Positions 18,599-28,995 are shown, counted from the stretch's first letter. The stretch is 64,000 bases of DNA from Lachnospiraceae bacterium (GCA_021202075.1 JAJQDT010000147.1:26324-90323), one strand, 5' to 3'. Notes: generated from the sequence alone by a model not told the origin. Translations and numbers: made by a program.

Positions 18599-20134
18599 TC
18601 ACGCAATCACATCGAAAAGCGCTTTGCAGGCCGGATAGATCTGCTTAAACTGCGCGTATCTCGCCTCATACTTTGCCACAAGCTCCGGATCCGGCTCGAT
18701 CGTGTCCACCACCCGGACAATCTTCTGCGCGGCCTCTTCTACGGACGCATATTCCCCGCAGCCGACCGCCGCCAGCATCGCGCCGCCGAGTCCCGGTCCC
18801 TCCTCGCTCTCGATCACGTCCACCTTTAAATTCAGAACATTCGCGATAATCGTTTTCCAGAGCGGGCTCTTCGCGCCGCCGCCGCAGATTTTCGTGCGCG
18901 TAATCGAAATGCCCAGTGTCTTTGCCACCTCCAGAGAATCCCGCAGCGCAAATGCGACGCCCTCAAGCACGGCCTGCGTCATATCCGCGCGGGTCGTATC
19001 CATCGTCATGCCGATGAAAGTCGCCCGGGCATTCGGGTTGTTGTGCGGGGAGCGTTCCCCCATCAGATACGGCAAAAAGAAAACATGATTCTCGCCGAGC
19101 TTTCCGTTATCCTTTATCTCACCGGCGCATTCCATCCCCGCATCTTTACGGCAGAACGCCTTCGAATCCCGAATCTTCGCCTGCTCCGCCGCGTAGTCCT
19201 TCGTGCCGATGATCTCGTCCATCCACCATTTATTGCAGGACGCCGCACTGAGCATGCAGCCCATCAGATGATAATGACCGTCCGCGTGCGCAAACGCGTG
19301 CAGCGCATTGTATTTGTCGACGCCAAATTCCTTCGAAGAAATAAAAATCGTGCCGCTTGTGCCGAGAGAAATGTTGCACTGTCCATCGCCGACCGTGCCG
19401 GTGCCGACCGCCGCCGCCGCATTGTCGCCTGCTCCGGCTATTACCTTTACTGTATCTGAAATCCCAAGCTCAGCTGCAATCTCAGGGAGCAGCGTGCCGA
19501 CCACCTCATAGCTCTCGAAAATCCGCGCCATCTGCTCTTTGCGGACGCCGCAAATCTTGAGCATCTCCCCGGACCAGCAGCGATTCCTCACATCGAACAG
19601 CAGCATCCCCGACGCATCAGACACATCCGTGCAGTGCACGCCGGAGAGCCGGTATGCGATATAATCCTTCGGAAGCATGATTTTCTCAATGCGGGCAAAA
19701 TTCTCCGGCTCATGCTTTTTCAGCCACAAAAGCTTCGGCGCTGTGAAGCCCGCAAAGGCAATATTCGCAGTGTATTCAGAAAGCCGCTCCCTGCCAATCT
19801 CCTGATTTAAATACTCACATTCCTCCGACGTGCGCCCATCATTCCAGAGAATCGCCGGGCGGATCACCTGATCTTCCTTATCCAGTATCACAAGGCCATG
19901 CATCTGCCCGCCAAAGCTGATGCCCGCCACCTCGCTCCGGTCGCAGTCGGCAAGCAGCTCCTTCAGCCCGTCCATCGTCTGTGCATACCAGTCCCCGGGA
20001 TTCTGCTCCGACCAGCCCGGATGCGGAAAGTACAGCGGATACTCTCTGGAGACCGTTTTTTGAATCGCTCCGTCTGCTTTCATCAACAGCAGCTTCACCG
20101 CTGATGTACCCAAATCTACACCTATGTAAAGCAT
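18599..20134 (-). CDS. xylB: Xylulokinase
   Basis: FGGY kinase: MLYIGVDLGTSAVKLLLMKADG, AGISFGGQMHGLVILD, LMGERSPHNNPNARATFIGM, CGGGAKSPLW. Confidence 0.9.
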   Translation of the reverse strand: MLYIGVDLGTSAVKLLLMKADGAIQKTVSREYPLYFPHPGWSEQNPGDWYAQTMDGLKELLADCDRSEVAGISFGGQMHGLVILDKEDQVIRPAILWNDGRTSEECEYLNQEIGRERLSEYTANIAFAGFTAPKLLWLKKHEPENFARIEKIMLPKDYIAYRLSGVHCTDVSDASGMLLFDVRNRCWSGEMLKICGVRKEQMARIFESYEVVGTLLPEIAAELGISDTVKVIAGAGDNAAAAVGTGTVGDGQCNISLGTSGTIFISSKEFGVDKYNALHAFAHADGHYHLMGCMLSAASCNKWWMDEIIGTKDYAAEQAKIRDSKAFCRKDAGMECAGEIKDNGKLGENHVFFLPYLMGERSPHNNPNARATFIGMTMDTTRADMTQAVLEGVAFALRDSLEVAKTLGISITRTKICGGGAKSPLWKTIIANVLNLKVDVIESEEGPGLGGAMLAAVGCGEYASVEEAAQKIVRVVDTIEPDPELVAKYEARYAQFKQIYPACKALFDVIA

Positions 20135-20294
20135 AAAAACCTCCCATCCTGTCTTATGTACAATCCCATGAACCGCCAGGCAACTTCCTGATCAATGCGC
20201 TGCCTTCCAACAGATTTGGGGCTGAAAATACCGTTCGCAAACTCTTAACGTGATCCCATCCGCGGCCTCTCTGATACTGTTGATGTTCTTTTTT

Positions 20295-21464
20295 TTAAAG
20301 CGAGCGCATCGGGCTGGTCAGCCAGTCCGTCAACTCGGTCAGAGCCTTTGAGAGCTCCTGCATCGTGGATATTTTTTTCTCAGAAAACCGTTTGAATGCA
20401 TCCTCCGGCCGCTCCTGTCCGGACGGCTCATCTGCCTCCGGCTGTGTCTGTCCGGACGGATATTCCGCATCCAGCTGTGCAAATGGCTCACTCGTCGCGG
20501 ATACTTCCCAAACCGCTTCATTCTCCAGAATCTGCTGATCCTCTTTCGCATCAGACATTTCCGGCTGCTCCGGCCTCGTCCCCGCCATTATACTCAGCAC
20601 ACGGTGGAGATTCTCCAGCTTCACGGAGCAATACTCGCCGCCATCTTCTCCATCGCGGGTCCAGGCCACAGGCTCCTCCGAACGGATTACAAGACAGCGC
20701 GTCTTAAAACGAATCACGTTCTTATTGCTCTCGTCATTCATCAGAAGCGCACCGATGGTCTGCTGCCAGTCAATCAAATCCACCGGGGTGCGCACAAGCA
20801 GAACCTCAAACAATCCGTCGTCAAGCTCCACATTCCTGCCGGGCAGTCCCTTGATGCCGCCGACCGAATTTGAATTTGACACCATACCGTATATAAAGTC
20901 GCCATTCCCGCAGAATTCGTCGCTCTCCACTTCAATCGAATACGAGCGCCAGCTGCCAATCCGCTTTACACCCTCGATGATATAAGCCGCATGTCCAAGC
21001 ACATTCTTCAACTCCTGCTTCGTCTGATAAGAAACATCGGTCAGAAGACCAAACGCCGCCACATAGACAAAATAATCGCGGTCATTAAAATGCCCGATAT
21101 CACAGCAAAACGGCTCGCCATCCACAATCGTATCCGCTGCGCGCTCCATCTGACGCGGAATACCGATGCTGCCGGCAAAATCATTCGTGCTGCCGGCCGG
21201 AATATAACCGACAGGCCGCTGCACACCGCTCTCCATCAGCCCTGTCACAACCTCATCCAACGTCCCGTCTCCGCCGCTGCAGACAATCATGTCAAAGTCA
21301 GCGGCACGCGCACACACCGTCTGTGCCGCATCCCGCACTGCTTTGGTCGGGTAAACCGTCACATCAAAATCTGCCATTGAAAACCGTTCGATAATCCGTG
21401 ACAGATTGAACCGAATCTGCCCTTTCCCGGATTTCGGATTGTACACAAACAACATTTTTTTCAT
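20295..21464 (-). CDS. Diacylglycerol kinase family lipid kinase (YegS/BmrU-like) with repetitive C-terminal extension
   Basis: MKKMLFVYNPKSGKGQI; VCSGGDGTLDEVVTGLM; GYIPAGSTNDFAGSIGIP. Confidence 0.92.
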   Translation of the reverse strand: MKKMLFVYNPKSGKGQIRFNLSRIIERFSMADFDVTVYPTKAVRDAAQTVCARAADFDMIVCSGGDGTLDEVVTGLMESGVQRPVGYIPAGSTNDFAGSIGIPRQMERAADTIVDGEPFCCDIGHFNDRDYFVYVAAFGLLTDVSYQTKQELKNVLGHAAYIIEGVKRIGSWRSYSIEVESDEFCGNGDFIYGMVSNSNSVGGIKGLPGRNVELDDGLFEVLLVRTPVDLIDWQQTIGALLMNDESNKNVIRFKTRCLVIRSEEPVAWTRDGEDGGEYCSVKLENLHRVLSIMAGTRPEQPEMSDAKEDQQILENEAVWEVSATSEPFAQLDAEYPSGQTQPEADEPSGQERPEDAFKRFSEKKISTMQELSKALTELTDWLTSPMRSL

Positions 21465-21635
21465 AAAAATCATCGCCTTTATTGTACTACGCATAAATGG
21501 GAATCACAAGCAAATTATTGCGAAACTTCTTCATTTTTCACAGATTTCGCAGACTGCGGGCAGCAAAACTGTCAAATTGTCTTTCACGGCCAGAGTGCAC
21601 AATTCGCTTTACAAATCAGAACATGCGCCCGTAAT

Positions 21636-21722
21636 CGGATAAGGGAACACTTCTCTCTCCTGTCCGCTGTGCGAGGCGCAAGCAGCATAGCAGCTAAATT
21701 CTACTCGTGCCTGTGTACATAA
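21636..21722 (-). repeat. Repeat family R1, copy e
   Basis: Minus strand gttatgtacacaggcacgagtagaatttagctgctatgctgcttgcgcctcgcacagcggacaggagagagaagtgttccctta. Confidence 0.8.
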
Positions 21723-21724
21723 CA

Positions 21725-21757
21725 GGAAAGGAAACGACCGCATGCCGTTTCCTTTCC
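21725..21757 (-). terminator. Hairpin terminator after the DUF1858 gene
   Basis: Perfect 12-bp stem ggaaaggaaacg / cgtttcctttcc; weak U-tract. Confidence 0.55.
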
Positions 21758-21763
21758 AACCAG

Positions 21764-21976
21764 TCAACCCTGTGCCGCCTTCAGATACGTATTCAGACGG
21801 ATCAGCAGCAAATCCAGGTCAATCCCATGCACCATTGCCGCCTCCTCCAGAGACTCCATCTGCGAAGCCGGGCAGCCAATGCAATGCATTCCTCCCGCCA
21901 TCAGAACCGGGGCAAGTCCGGAATTGATCTCAAGGACTTCTCCAATCGTCATGTCTTTCGTAATGGTATCCGGCAT
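21764..21976 (-). CDS. DUF1858 domain protein
   Basis: [65 protein letters not shown]. Confidence 0.9.
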   Translation of the reverse strand: MPDTITKDMTIGEVLEINSGLAPVLMAGGMHCIGCPASQMESLEEAAMVHGIDLDLLLIRLNTYLKAAQG

Positions 21977-22036
21977 ATCTGTTCCCTCCTTAAATATAAT
22001 AAACGAATATAGTAAACGACGTAGGTCGCTTTCCAT

Positions 22037-22091
22037 TGCGCCAGGCACGGGGATCTGCGTAAGCAGTCATTCCATAAGCGCCCGTGTGCAT
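22037..22091 (-). repeat. Degenerate R1-type repeat (copy i)
   Basis: gcgccaggcacggggatctgcgtaagcagtcattccataagcgcccgtgtgcat. Confidence 0.4.
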
Positions 22092-22524
22092 CTGTGATAG
22101 TGAGCAGCCATTCTTTTGCTGTCCGCTATCATTCGGCCGGACTTCTCATGCGCAGAAAACACGCGCCTCACCCCTGCCGATGCGACCATTATAATATGAA
22201 AGCAACGAATGCGCAAGATAAATTTCCCCATCTTTCCTGTGGTGATGCCCCGCCATCCATCCAATTTACAGGAGATGATTTCAGTGACACTGAACGGAAC
22301 AGGAGATGAAAATCACAGCAGGCTTCGATAGTTGCTAAAATCGCCGCATGGATTCAACCATAACCGAAGTCTCTCCCCGGTATACTTATTTCTGCTGCAG
22401 TTGTTTTCACAAAAAAACATGGGATTTATCAGATTAGGCTTGTCTATTTTGATGATTTGTATTAAAATGAAGCAAAGATTCGGAACGGGTCTTTGAAAAA
22501 ATTTCCAATAAGGAGGATACTATC

Positions 22525-22695
22525 ATGGCATATGTAATTTCTGATGAGTGTGTTGCTTGCGGCACATGCGCAAGTGAGTGCCCGGCTGATGCAATTTCTG
22601 AGGGCGACGGCAAGTATGTAATCGATCCGGATGTCTGTCTTGAGTGCGGCACCTGCGAAGCAGCCTGTCCGACCGGAGCGATCTCCGCTGAGTAA
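22525..22695 (+). CDS. 2[4Fe-4S] ferredoxin (56 aa, below the ORF-track cutoff)
   Basis: AAGGAGGA RBS; MAYVISDECVACGTCASECPADAISEGDGKYVIDPDVCLECGTCEAACPTGAISAE. Confidence 0.97.
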   Translation: MAYVISDECVACGTCASECPADAISEGDGKYVIDPDVCLECGTCEAACPTGAISAE

Positions 22696-22763
22696 GATCT
22701 TGCAGACCTGACAGAAGCCGCATGGTTTCCATGTCAAAGGATACATAACAAAGGATACTTCAT

Positions 22764-22820
22764 AAAACAGGGTTCCTATTTTGACGAATACTTCATTCAT
22801 CGCTATAGTGACCCTGTTTT
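22764..22820 (+). terminator. Terminator downstream of ferredoxin
   Basis: aaaacagggt...accctgttttttt. Confidence 0.6.
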
Positions 22821-22870
22821 TTTCTGTTTTTTTCTGTTTTTTTCTGTTTTTTTCTGTTTTTTCTGTTTTC
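22817..22870 (+). repeat. 10-bp tandem repeat (TTTCTGTTTT)n
   Basis: Four exact decamers tttctgtttt plus partial units. Confidence 0.95.
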
Positions 22871-23053
22871 TCTCCCCTGTTCCCTTTCCCATCGCCCTGT
22901 CTTTTTCCCGCCCTGAGCAGCGATTTCCTTCAATATAATTCCATTTTGGGAACTATTAAGCATACTCATGCGAACTATTCGATTTCCGGCTCTGACAGTA
23001 AAATGAATTATAGTAAATCAGCATACAGGCAGTGCCGGATAGGTGGTGACATA

Positions 23054-23353
23054 ATGAATGCACAAAAGAGAATCAGAGAACTGATGGAGGAGCGAAACTG
23101 GAGCGACTACCGGCTTTGCAGGGAAGCCAACCTGTCCGCGTCCACGGTTGCAAATATGTTTGGCAGAAATAATGCCCCCACGTTACCTACGCTCGAGGCA
23201 ATCTGCAAAGCGTTCGGAATCACTTTATCACAATTTTTCGCTGAAGGGGAATCGGTTGATTTGACGGACAAACAGAAGCAGCTTCTCGCACAATGCGGAA
23301 AGCTCACCAACGAGCAGCAGGATGCGCTTCTCAAATTCCTGACAGCTCTGTAA
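23054..23353 (+). CDS. Small XRE-family HTH regulator
   Basis: MNAQKRIRELMEERNWSDYRLCREANLSASTVANMFGRNNAPTLPTLEAICKAFGITLSQFF; the longer ORF start at 22781 runs through low-complexity DNA. Confidence 0.9.
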   Translation: MNAQKRIRELMEERNWSDYRLCREANLSASTVANMFGRNNAPTLPTLEAICKAFGITLSQFFAEGESVDLTDKQKQLLAQCGKLTNEQQDALLKFLTAL

Positions 23354-23531
23354 AATTGAAAAGCTGCGCTTCACGACGTGTTTTTTTTCGGCGCCGAAAA
23401 TCAAATCGTATGGCTGTTAAGCAGCCAAAAGCAGATCATATGACTATTTATGGAACCAAAAGCAGACCATATAATACTTAATTTGAACAGCCAAAAGCCG
23501 GATCACCTCCGGCTCTGGCTGTTTATCTTCA

Positions 23532-24287
23532 TTAGTAGAAGAATTGCCTTTCTTTTATTACATCCACCAGTTTTTGAAAAATCCCTCTTTTTGCAGGTGC
23601 AGACGCAGCACTCATGTTCGCTGCTGCCGCTTCCCGTCTGGCTGTCTCCTGTCTCAATTGTATGTACAAATCCTCGAATTCATCACGGATCAATTCCGTC
23701 AGATCCCGCTCCAGTTTTTCATTTTGCTCCGCAACTGCCTCACAGATCAGGCTGCGCATCATGGATTCAAAGCGCTGATAGTTGCCGCTCTCCGATGTGG
23801 GGATGATTGCATACTCCAGCTCCGTTTCCTCAGCGCCGGTCCGGCGCGCAGCGTTCTCTAATTCACCAGTGGATTCTGCCCTCGCCGGGTGGCATCCTCG
23901 CCCTTCGGGCGGGATATCCGCCGAGATCAGGCGAGAGGACGTTTCCTTATCGCCGATCAAACGTGCAGCGTTCTCTAATTGACCGGCGCATTCTGATGCC
24001 GTGCACAGGTGATTGGTCGTTTCCTCTTCCAACAGCATCTCCAACCGTTTCCCTTCTTCGGAATTCTCCATCAGCATGCGGATTGCCTTCAGCTGGATTC
24101 CCTTATCTTTTAGTTCCTTTACTTTCTGAAATGTCGCAATATTCTCCGCGCTGTAAATCCGATATCCCTGCGCAGATCTCCGGATGGAAAGATGCAGCTC
24201 ATCCTCCCAGTACCGCAGAACATGCGACGGCACACCGGTTTTCTGTACCGTCTCCGACACCGAATAAAGTTCCTGTCCGTTCTCCAT
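23532..24287 (-). CDS. MerR-type HTH protein with long C-terminal coiled coil and an internal duplication
   Basis: YSVSETVQKTGVPSHVLRYWEDELHLSIRRSAQGYRIYSAENIATFQKVKELKDKGIQLKAIRML. Confidence 0.85.
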   Translation of the reverse strand: MENGQELYSVSETVQKTGVPSHVLRYWEDELHLSIRRSAQGYRIYSAENIATFQKVKELKDKGIQLKAIRMLMENSEEGKRLEMLLEEETTNHLCTASECAGQLENAARLIGDKETSSRLISADIPPEGRGCHPARAESTGELENAARRTGAEETELEYAIIPTSESGNYQRFESMMRSLICEAVAEQNEKLERDLTELIRDEFEDLYIQLRQETARREAAAANMSAASAPAKRGIFQKLVDVIKERQFFY

Positions 24288-24412
24288 CGATTCCCTCATA
24301 AAGTACTCCCCCCTGTCATCAAAACATGTCCGTCCATTCCGACATCTTTTATCCTAACCGGATTCCCTTATATAAGTATATGAAGAAGCAGAGAAAATAG
24401 AACCACAAAAGT

Positions 24413-24455
24413 AAAAAAAACGCCGGTTGCTGCCTGCCAATGGCAACAACCGGCA
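24413..24455 (-). terminator. Intrinsic terminator after dnaB
   Basis: Minus strand GCCGGTTG...CAACCGGC followed by GTTTTTTTT. Confidence 0.85.
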
Positions 24456-24465
24456 TCTCATATCA

Positions 24466-25800
24466 CTATTGCTTCTTCATATTCGCGAACTTGGTAAATC
24501 TTGGCAGCCAGGCCAGCTCAACGGTTCCGATGGGGCCGTTTCTCTGCTTGGCGATGATAACCTCCGCCACGTCCTTTTTCTGCGAGTCATGATTGTAATA
24601 GTCGTCCCGGTAGAGGAACATCACGACATCGGCATCCTGTTCGATCGCTCCGGACTCGCGCAGGTCGGAGAGCATCGGGCGGTGATCCGGGCGCTGTTCG
24701 ACCGCACGGGAGAGCTGCGAGAGCGCTACGACGGGAACCTGAAGCTCACGGGCGATTTCTTTTAAGGAACGGGAGATGTCGGAAATCTCCTGCTGCCGGG
24801 ATTCCGCGCGGCGGCTGCTGCCCTGCATCAGCTGCAGGTAATCGATTATGATGATATCGAGCTTGTGTTCCAGTTTGTATTTACGGCATTTGCTTCGCAG
24901 CTCCGTCACGGAAATACCTGGAGTATCGTCAATGATCAGGTTCGAGCGGCCGATGGTGCCGGCCGCCTCGATCAGGCTGGCCCAGTCGCTGTCACTTAAA
25001 TTGCCGGTCCGCAGTACCTGCGAGTCCACACGCGATTCCATAGCAAACAGACGATTGACCAGCTGCTCTTTCGACATCTCCAGGCTGAAAATGGCGACCG
25101 TCAGACCGTTTCGAAACGCCATGTATTCTGCAATGTTCAGTGCAAACGCCGTCTTTCCCATCGATGGGCGGGCTGCGATCAGCAGCAGATCCGACGACTG
25201 AAAGCCTGATGTCTTGTAATCCAGGTCAATAAAGCCAGTCGCCAGACCGGTCACGGTGCCTTTGGCGCGGCTCGCCGCCTCGATTTTATCCAGTGCATTC
25301 AGGACAATGTCCTTGATCGGGACAAAGTCTTCGCCTGTCTTCTGCTGAAGCACCTGAAAAATCTTCTTTTCCGCGTCCTCCATCAGGACTTCCGTCGTCT
25401 CTTTTCCTGCGTAACAGGCAGATGCAATATCCTCATTTACGCGGATCAGCCGGCGCATCTGCGCTTTTTCCGCAACGATCTGCGCGTAATATTTGACATT
25501 CGCGGACGTTGGCACGGATGTAATCAGATCACGCACGAACTCCATGCTGCTGATCTCAGGCGGGACGTCCTTCTCCTTGAGGCGGTTCTGCAGGGTAACG
25601 AGGTCGATGGGCTTGTTCTCACCGTGCAGCTCCACCATCGCCTCAAACAGAATCCCAAACTGCTTCTGGTAAAAATCATCCGGAGCGAGCAGCTCCGATG
25701 CGATGGTCACCGCGTCCCGGTCCATCAGCATGGCGCCGATGACCGACTGTTCCGCCTCTGTACTGTGCGGCATGACTCGCTTTAATAAATTTTCCTCCAC
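24466..25800 (-). CDS. dnaB: Replicative DNA helicase
   Basis: MPHSTEAEQSVIGAMLMD; LLLIAARPSMGKTAFALNIAEYMA; IIIIDYLQLMQG. Confidence 0.97.
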   Translation of the reverse strand: MEENLLKRVMPHSTEAEQSVIGAMLMDRDAVTIASELLAPDDFYQKQFGILFEAMVELHGENKPIDLVTLQNRLKEKDVPPEISSMEFVRDLITSVPTSANVKYYAQIVAEKAQMRRLIRVNEDIASACYAGKETTEVLMEDAEKKIFQVLQQKTGEDFVPIKDIVLNALDKIEAASRAKGTVTGLATGFIDLDYKTSGFQSSDLLLIAARPSMGKTAFALNIAEYMAFRNGLTVAIFSLEMSKEQLVNRLFAMESRVDSQVLRTGNLSDSDWASLIEAAGTIGRSNLIIDDTPGISVTELRSKCRKYKLEHKLDIIIIDYLQLMQGSSRRAESRQQEISDISRSLKEIARELQVPVVALSQLSRAVEQRPDHRPMLSDLRESGAIEQDADVVMFLYRDDYYNHDSQKKDVAEVIIAKQRNGPIGTVELAWLPRFTKFANMKKQ

Positions 25801-25801
25801 C

Positions 25802-26248
25802 TTACTTCTCCACTACATGTACCAGAATATCCGTTGTCACCTTTGTGTGCAGTTTGATGCTCACCTGTGTCACGCCAAGTGTCTTGATCGGCGCATCGAG
25901 CACAATTTTCTTCTTGTCGACCTCATAGCCGAGCTGCTTCTGAATCTCCTCGGCAATCTCCTTTGAAGATACCGAGCCGAAGACCCGGCCGCCCTCTCCG
26001 GCCTTGACCGCCACGCGGATTTCCCGGCCCTTCATCTCTTTTGCAAGCGCTTCAGCGGCAGCCAGGTTCTCCTTTGCCACCTTCTCCGCATTGGCCTTCT
26101 GAAGCTTCAGGTCATTTAAATTTTTTCCGGTCGCCTCTTTGCCGAGGCCTTTTTTCAGGAGTACATTCCGCGCGTAGCTCTCGGACGCCTCCACGATCTC
26201 CCCTTTTTTGCCAAGGGATTTCACATCCTGTAATAAAATCACTTTCAT
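25802..26248 (-). CDS. rplI: 50S ribosomal protein L9
   Basis: MKVILLQDVKSLGKKGEIVEASESYARNVLLKKGLGKEA. Confidence 0.97.
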   Translation of the reverse strand: MKVILLQDVKSLGKKGEIVEASESYARNVLLKKGLGKEATGKNLNDLKLQKANAEKVAKENLAAAEALAKEMKGREIRVAVKAGEGGRVFGSVSSKEIAEEIQKQLGYEVDKKKIVLDAPIKTLGVTQVSIKLHTKVTTDILVHVVEK

Positions 26249-26392
26249 AATTCCAACTGCCCCTTTCTTCCGGATTTAAAGGAAACACCTAAAATCCGTT
26301 CCCGTTACATCCATCAGCGTCCTGTAGCTGTACAAAACGGTGCACAGACATTTTCACGCACCAAAATACGGAAAAACAACCCATCCGCTTCA

Positions 26393-28459
26393 TTATAAAG
26401 CGCCTTCCTTTGTCATCTGCGTCAACACTTCCTTGAGTGTCAGGCGCGCCTGATCAATATCGACACCGGCCAGCTGCGCGCCGGCAATGTTCATATGTCC
26501 GCCGCCGCCCAGTCGCTCCATGATAATCTGTACATTCACCTCATCAATCGCGCGGGCACTGATATAGATTTTATCCCGATAATCCGTCAGCACGAAGGAC
26601 GCCTTCACGCCGATGATATTCAGCAGCTCATTCGCCGCCTGGGCGCCGACAACGGTCGGGTTGTCCAGTCCCTCGCTCGGGCAGGCGCTGATTGCGTAGC
26701 TGTCCATATAAAGCTCCGCGTGCCGGACTGCCTCCGCGCGCGCCTTGTAGGTCGCCATGTCATTGCGGAATACCTTGCGCACTCTGGTCACATCTGCGCC
26801 GTTCCTGCGCAGATATGCGGCTGCCTCAAACGTCCGCATCCCCGTCTTTGTCAGGAAATTATCCGTATCGATGATAATGCCAGCGTAAACACAGTCCGCC
26901 TCGTATGGCTTCAAACGCACGCCTTCATCATAATATTGTAAAATCTCCGTTATCATCTCGCAGGCGGAGGATACGGCCGGGTCGATATAGGAGAGCGCGG
27001 CGTTTTCAATCTTATCCGTCCCCTGGCGGTGATGATCAAGCACGACAATCGTCTTTGACAGATACAGAAGCTCCTCGCATTCCACCATGGCCGGACGGTT
27101 TGTATCTACCACAACCACAACGGTATTCTCATTCGTGAACTGAATCGCCTGTTCGTGCGTCACAAACACATCCTCCGCATATTCCAGGTTATCCTTCAGG
27201 GAATCCACCCACGGACGGATGCTCGAAGTGATATCGCCAAGCACGATGTGCACCGGCTTCCCGGAACGCATCGCCGCGCTGCAGACGCCGACAGAGGCCC
27301 CCAGAGAATCAATATCGGTATTCTTATGGCCCATAACCACCACACGTTCCCGCGCGCCGATCAGCTCGCGGAGCGCCTGCGCCTTGACTCGCGCGCGCAC
27401 ACGGGTGTTGCTCTCCGAGCGCTGGGTCTTGCCGCCATAGTAGGAAATCTTGTCCTGATCCTTGACCACCGCCTGATCGCCGCCCCGGGCGAGCGCCATC
27501 TCGATCGCAATATGGGCCGCCTCAAAATTCTGCGTGTAATTGCCATTATCCGTTCCAATACCGATGCTGATCGTCACATTCATGGAATTTCCGAGATTGA
27601 CTGTCTTGACATCCTCCAGCAGAGAGAACCGGTCCTCCATCAGGGAATTGAGGCTCACACGGTTCATCACGAGCAGATATTTGTCCTTCTCCAGATTTTT
27701 AATCAGTCCTCCGGCCGAGATCACGTATTTCGTAATCCGCCGGTCTACCAGGGCGCCCAGCATGGAACGGCGTACATCCTCCACACTGTCCATCGCCTCA
27801 TCATAATTATCTACATACAAAAGCCCGACTGCAGGCTTCTGCTCAAAATTCTCCTTCTGCAGATAGCTGATCTCCGTAATGTCAAAAAAGTGAAGACCGA
27901 TCACGCTGCAGCCTTCGCCCTCGATCTGGGCAATATCCATATCTTGCAGGATTTCCTGAAGATGAATCCGCTTCATGACAACCCGGAACGTCCGATCCTC
28001 ATAAACGATCTCCTCGACCGCTTCCTCTTCCCCCGCGGGAAAAGTAGCCGCGCCCAGCTGCGGAAAAACCGTGGAGATGTTCTTGTGGCAGTCACTGGCT
28101 CGCTTCGTCATCTCACAGAGCTGCGCGTTCATCCAGGCAATCCGCCCGTCCGGCAGGACAAATCCGTATGGAATCATCATCCCGTCCAAGATCTCCTTTT
28201 CCACACCGCCAAATCTCTGGGAAAAATCGATCAGCTCCAGCAGAACCTTCGGCCTGTAGTAGCGGTCGAGAATAAATATCGTCACGTAAAGCACCAGCGA
28301 AAAGCCGCCTGTCAGGCATCCGGCAAGCGTATCTACATAAAGTGTTCCCGCCGTCAGAAACAACAGCAGCAGACAGAGCAGCACACACCAATACCAGTGG
28401 CGAAGAAGCTTGCCGCTGTATCGAAGCTGGGCTTTATTTCCGGTTTTATCGTCTTTCAT
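26393..28459 (-). CDS. gdpP: Cyclic-di-AMP phosphodiesterase GdpP/YybT-like (PAS-like, degenerate GGDEF, DHH-DHHA1)
   Basis: VVMGHKNTDIDSLGASVGVCSAAM, VVLDHHRQGTDKIENAALSYIDPAVSSACEM, RLGGGGHMNIAGAQL. Confidence 0.95.
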   Translation of the reverse strand: MKDDKTGNKAQLRYSGKLLRHWYWCVLLCLLLLFLTAGTLYVDTLAGCLTGGFSLVLYVTIFILDRYYRPKVLLELIDFSQRFGGVEKEILDGMMIPYGFVLPDGRIAWMNAQLCEMTKRASDCHKNISTVFPQLGAATFPAGEEEAVEEIVYEDRTFRVVMKRIHLQEILQDMDIAQIEGEGCSVIGLHFFDITEISYLQKENFEQKPAVGLLYVDNYDEAMDSVEDVRRSMLGALVDRRITKYVISAGGLIKNLEKDKYLLVMNRVSLNSLMEDRFSLLEDVKTVNLGNSMNVTISIGIGTDNGNYTQNFEAAHIAIEMALARGGDQAVVKDQDKISYYGGKTQRSESNTRVRARVKAQALRELIGARERVVVMGHKNTDIDSLGASVGVCSAAMRSGKPVHIVLGDITSSIRPWVDSLKDNLEYAEDVFVTHEQAIQFTNENTVVVVVDTNRPAMVECEELLYLSKTIVVLDHHRQGTDKIENAALSYIDPAVSSACEMITEILQYYDEGVRLKPYEADCVYAGIIIDTDNFLTKTGMRTFEAAAYLRRNGADVTRVRKVFRNDMATYKARAEAVRHAELYMDSYAISACPSEGLDNPTVVGAQAANELLNIIGVKASFVLTDYRDKIYISARAIDEVNVQIIMERLGGGGHMNIAGAQLAGVDIDQARLTLKEVLTQMTKEGAL

Positions 28460-28571
28460 ATTCCTTCCAAATCCTCCCTTAACAGAGAATCAGATACAAT
28501 TGTCCGCGGCAGTTTCCTGCCCACGCGAACAGTTTACCACAAAGTCTGTACAAATGAAAGTACAAAAAAGA

Positions 28572-28619
28572 AAAAACAGCCTGCATACCATCACTGATAT
28601 GCAGGCTGTCTTCCATTTT
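28572..28619 (-). terminator. Intrinsic terminator after rpsR
   Basis: acagcctgcata...tatgcaggctgt with A/T tracts. Confidence 0.85.
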
Positions 28620-28731
28620 TCATACACACCGAAATTTTGGTGCCTCAAATTTGACGTTTCTCCATACAAAACCCGGCCGCCCACAGGATGATTTCCTGCG
28701 CATGATGCGTCAGTTCTGTCGATACAGTCCG

Positions 28732-28995
28732 TCAATCCTGCACGTACGGCATAAGCGCGACATGGCGGGAACGCTTGATGGCCACGGTCAGCGCACGCTG
28801 ATGCTTTGCGCAATTGCCGGTGATTCTTCTCGGAAGGATCTTGCCTCTCTCAGAGACGTATCTCTTCAGCTTGTTCACGTCCTTGTAATCAATCTCGCTG
28901 TCTTTCCCGCAAAATACACAAACCTTTTTTCTTCTGCGGATACCGCCGCTGCGCCGCTTCATCGGCGCGTCACTTCTCTCTTTATTAAATGCCAT
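28732..28995 (-). CDS. rpsR: 30S ribosomal protein S18
   Basis: [70 protein letters not shown]. Confidence 0.97.
   Translation of the reverse strand: MAFNKERSDAPMKRRSGGIRRRKKVCVFCGKDSEIDYKDVNKLKRYVSERGKILPRRITGNCAKHQRALTVAIKRSRHVALMPYVQD

Noticed and set aside
22781-23053. N-terminal extension of the XRE ORF starting at 22781
   Set aside because: Runs through terminator and decamer repeat; real start is at 23054 with a standard HTH N-terminus.
27155-28597. 480-aa plus-strand ORF antisense to gdpP
   Set aside because: Shadow ORF; Arg/His/Leu-rich, no recognisable domain.
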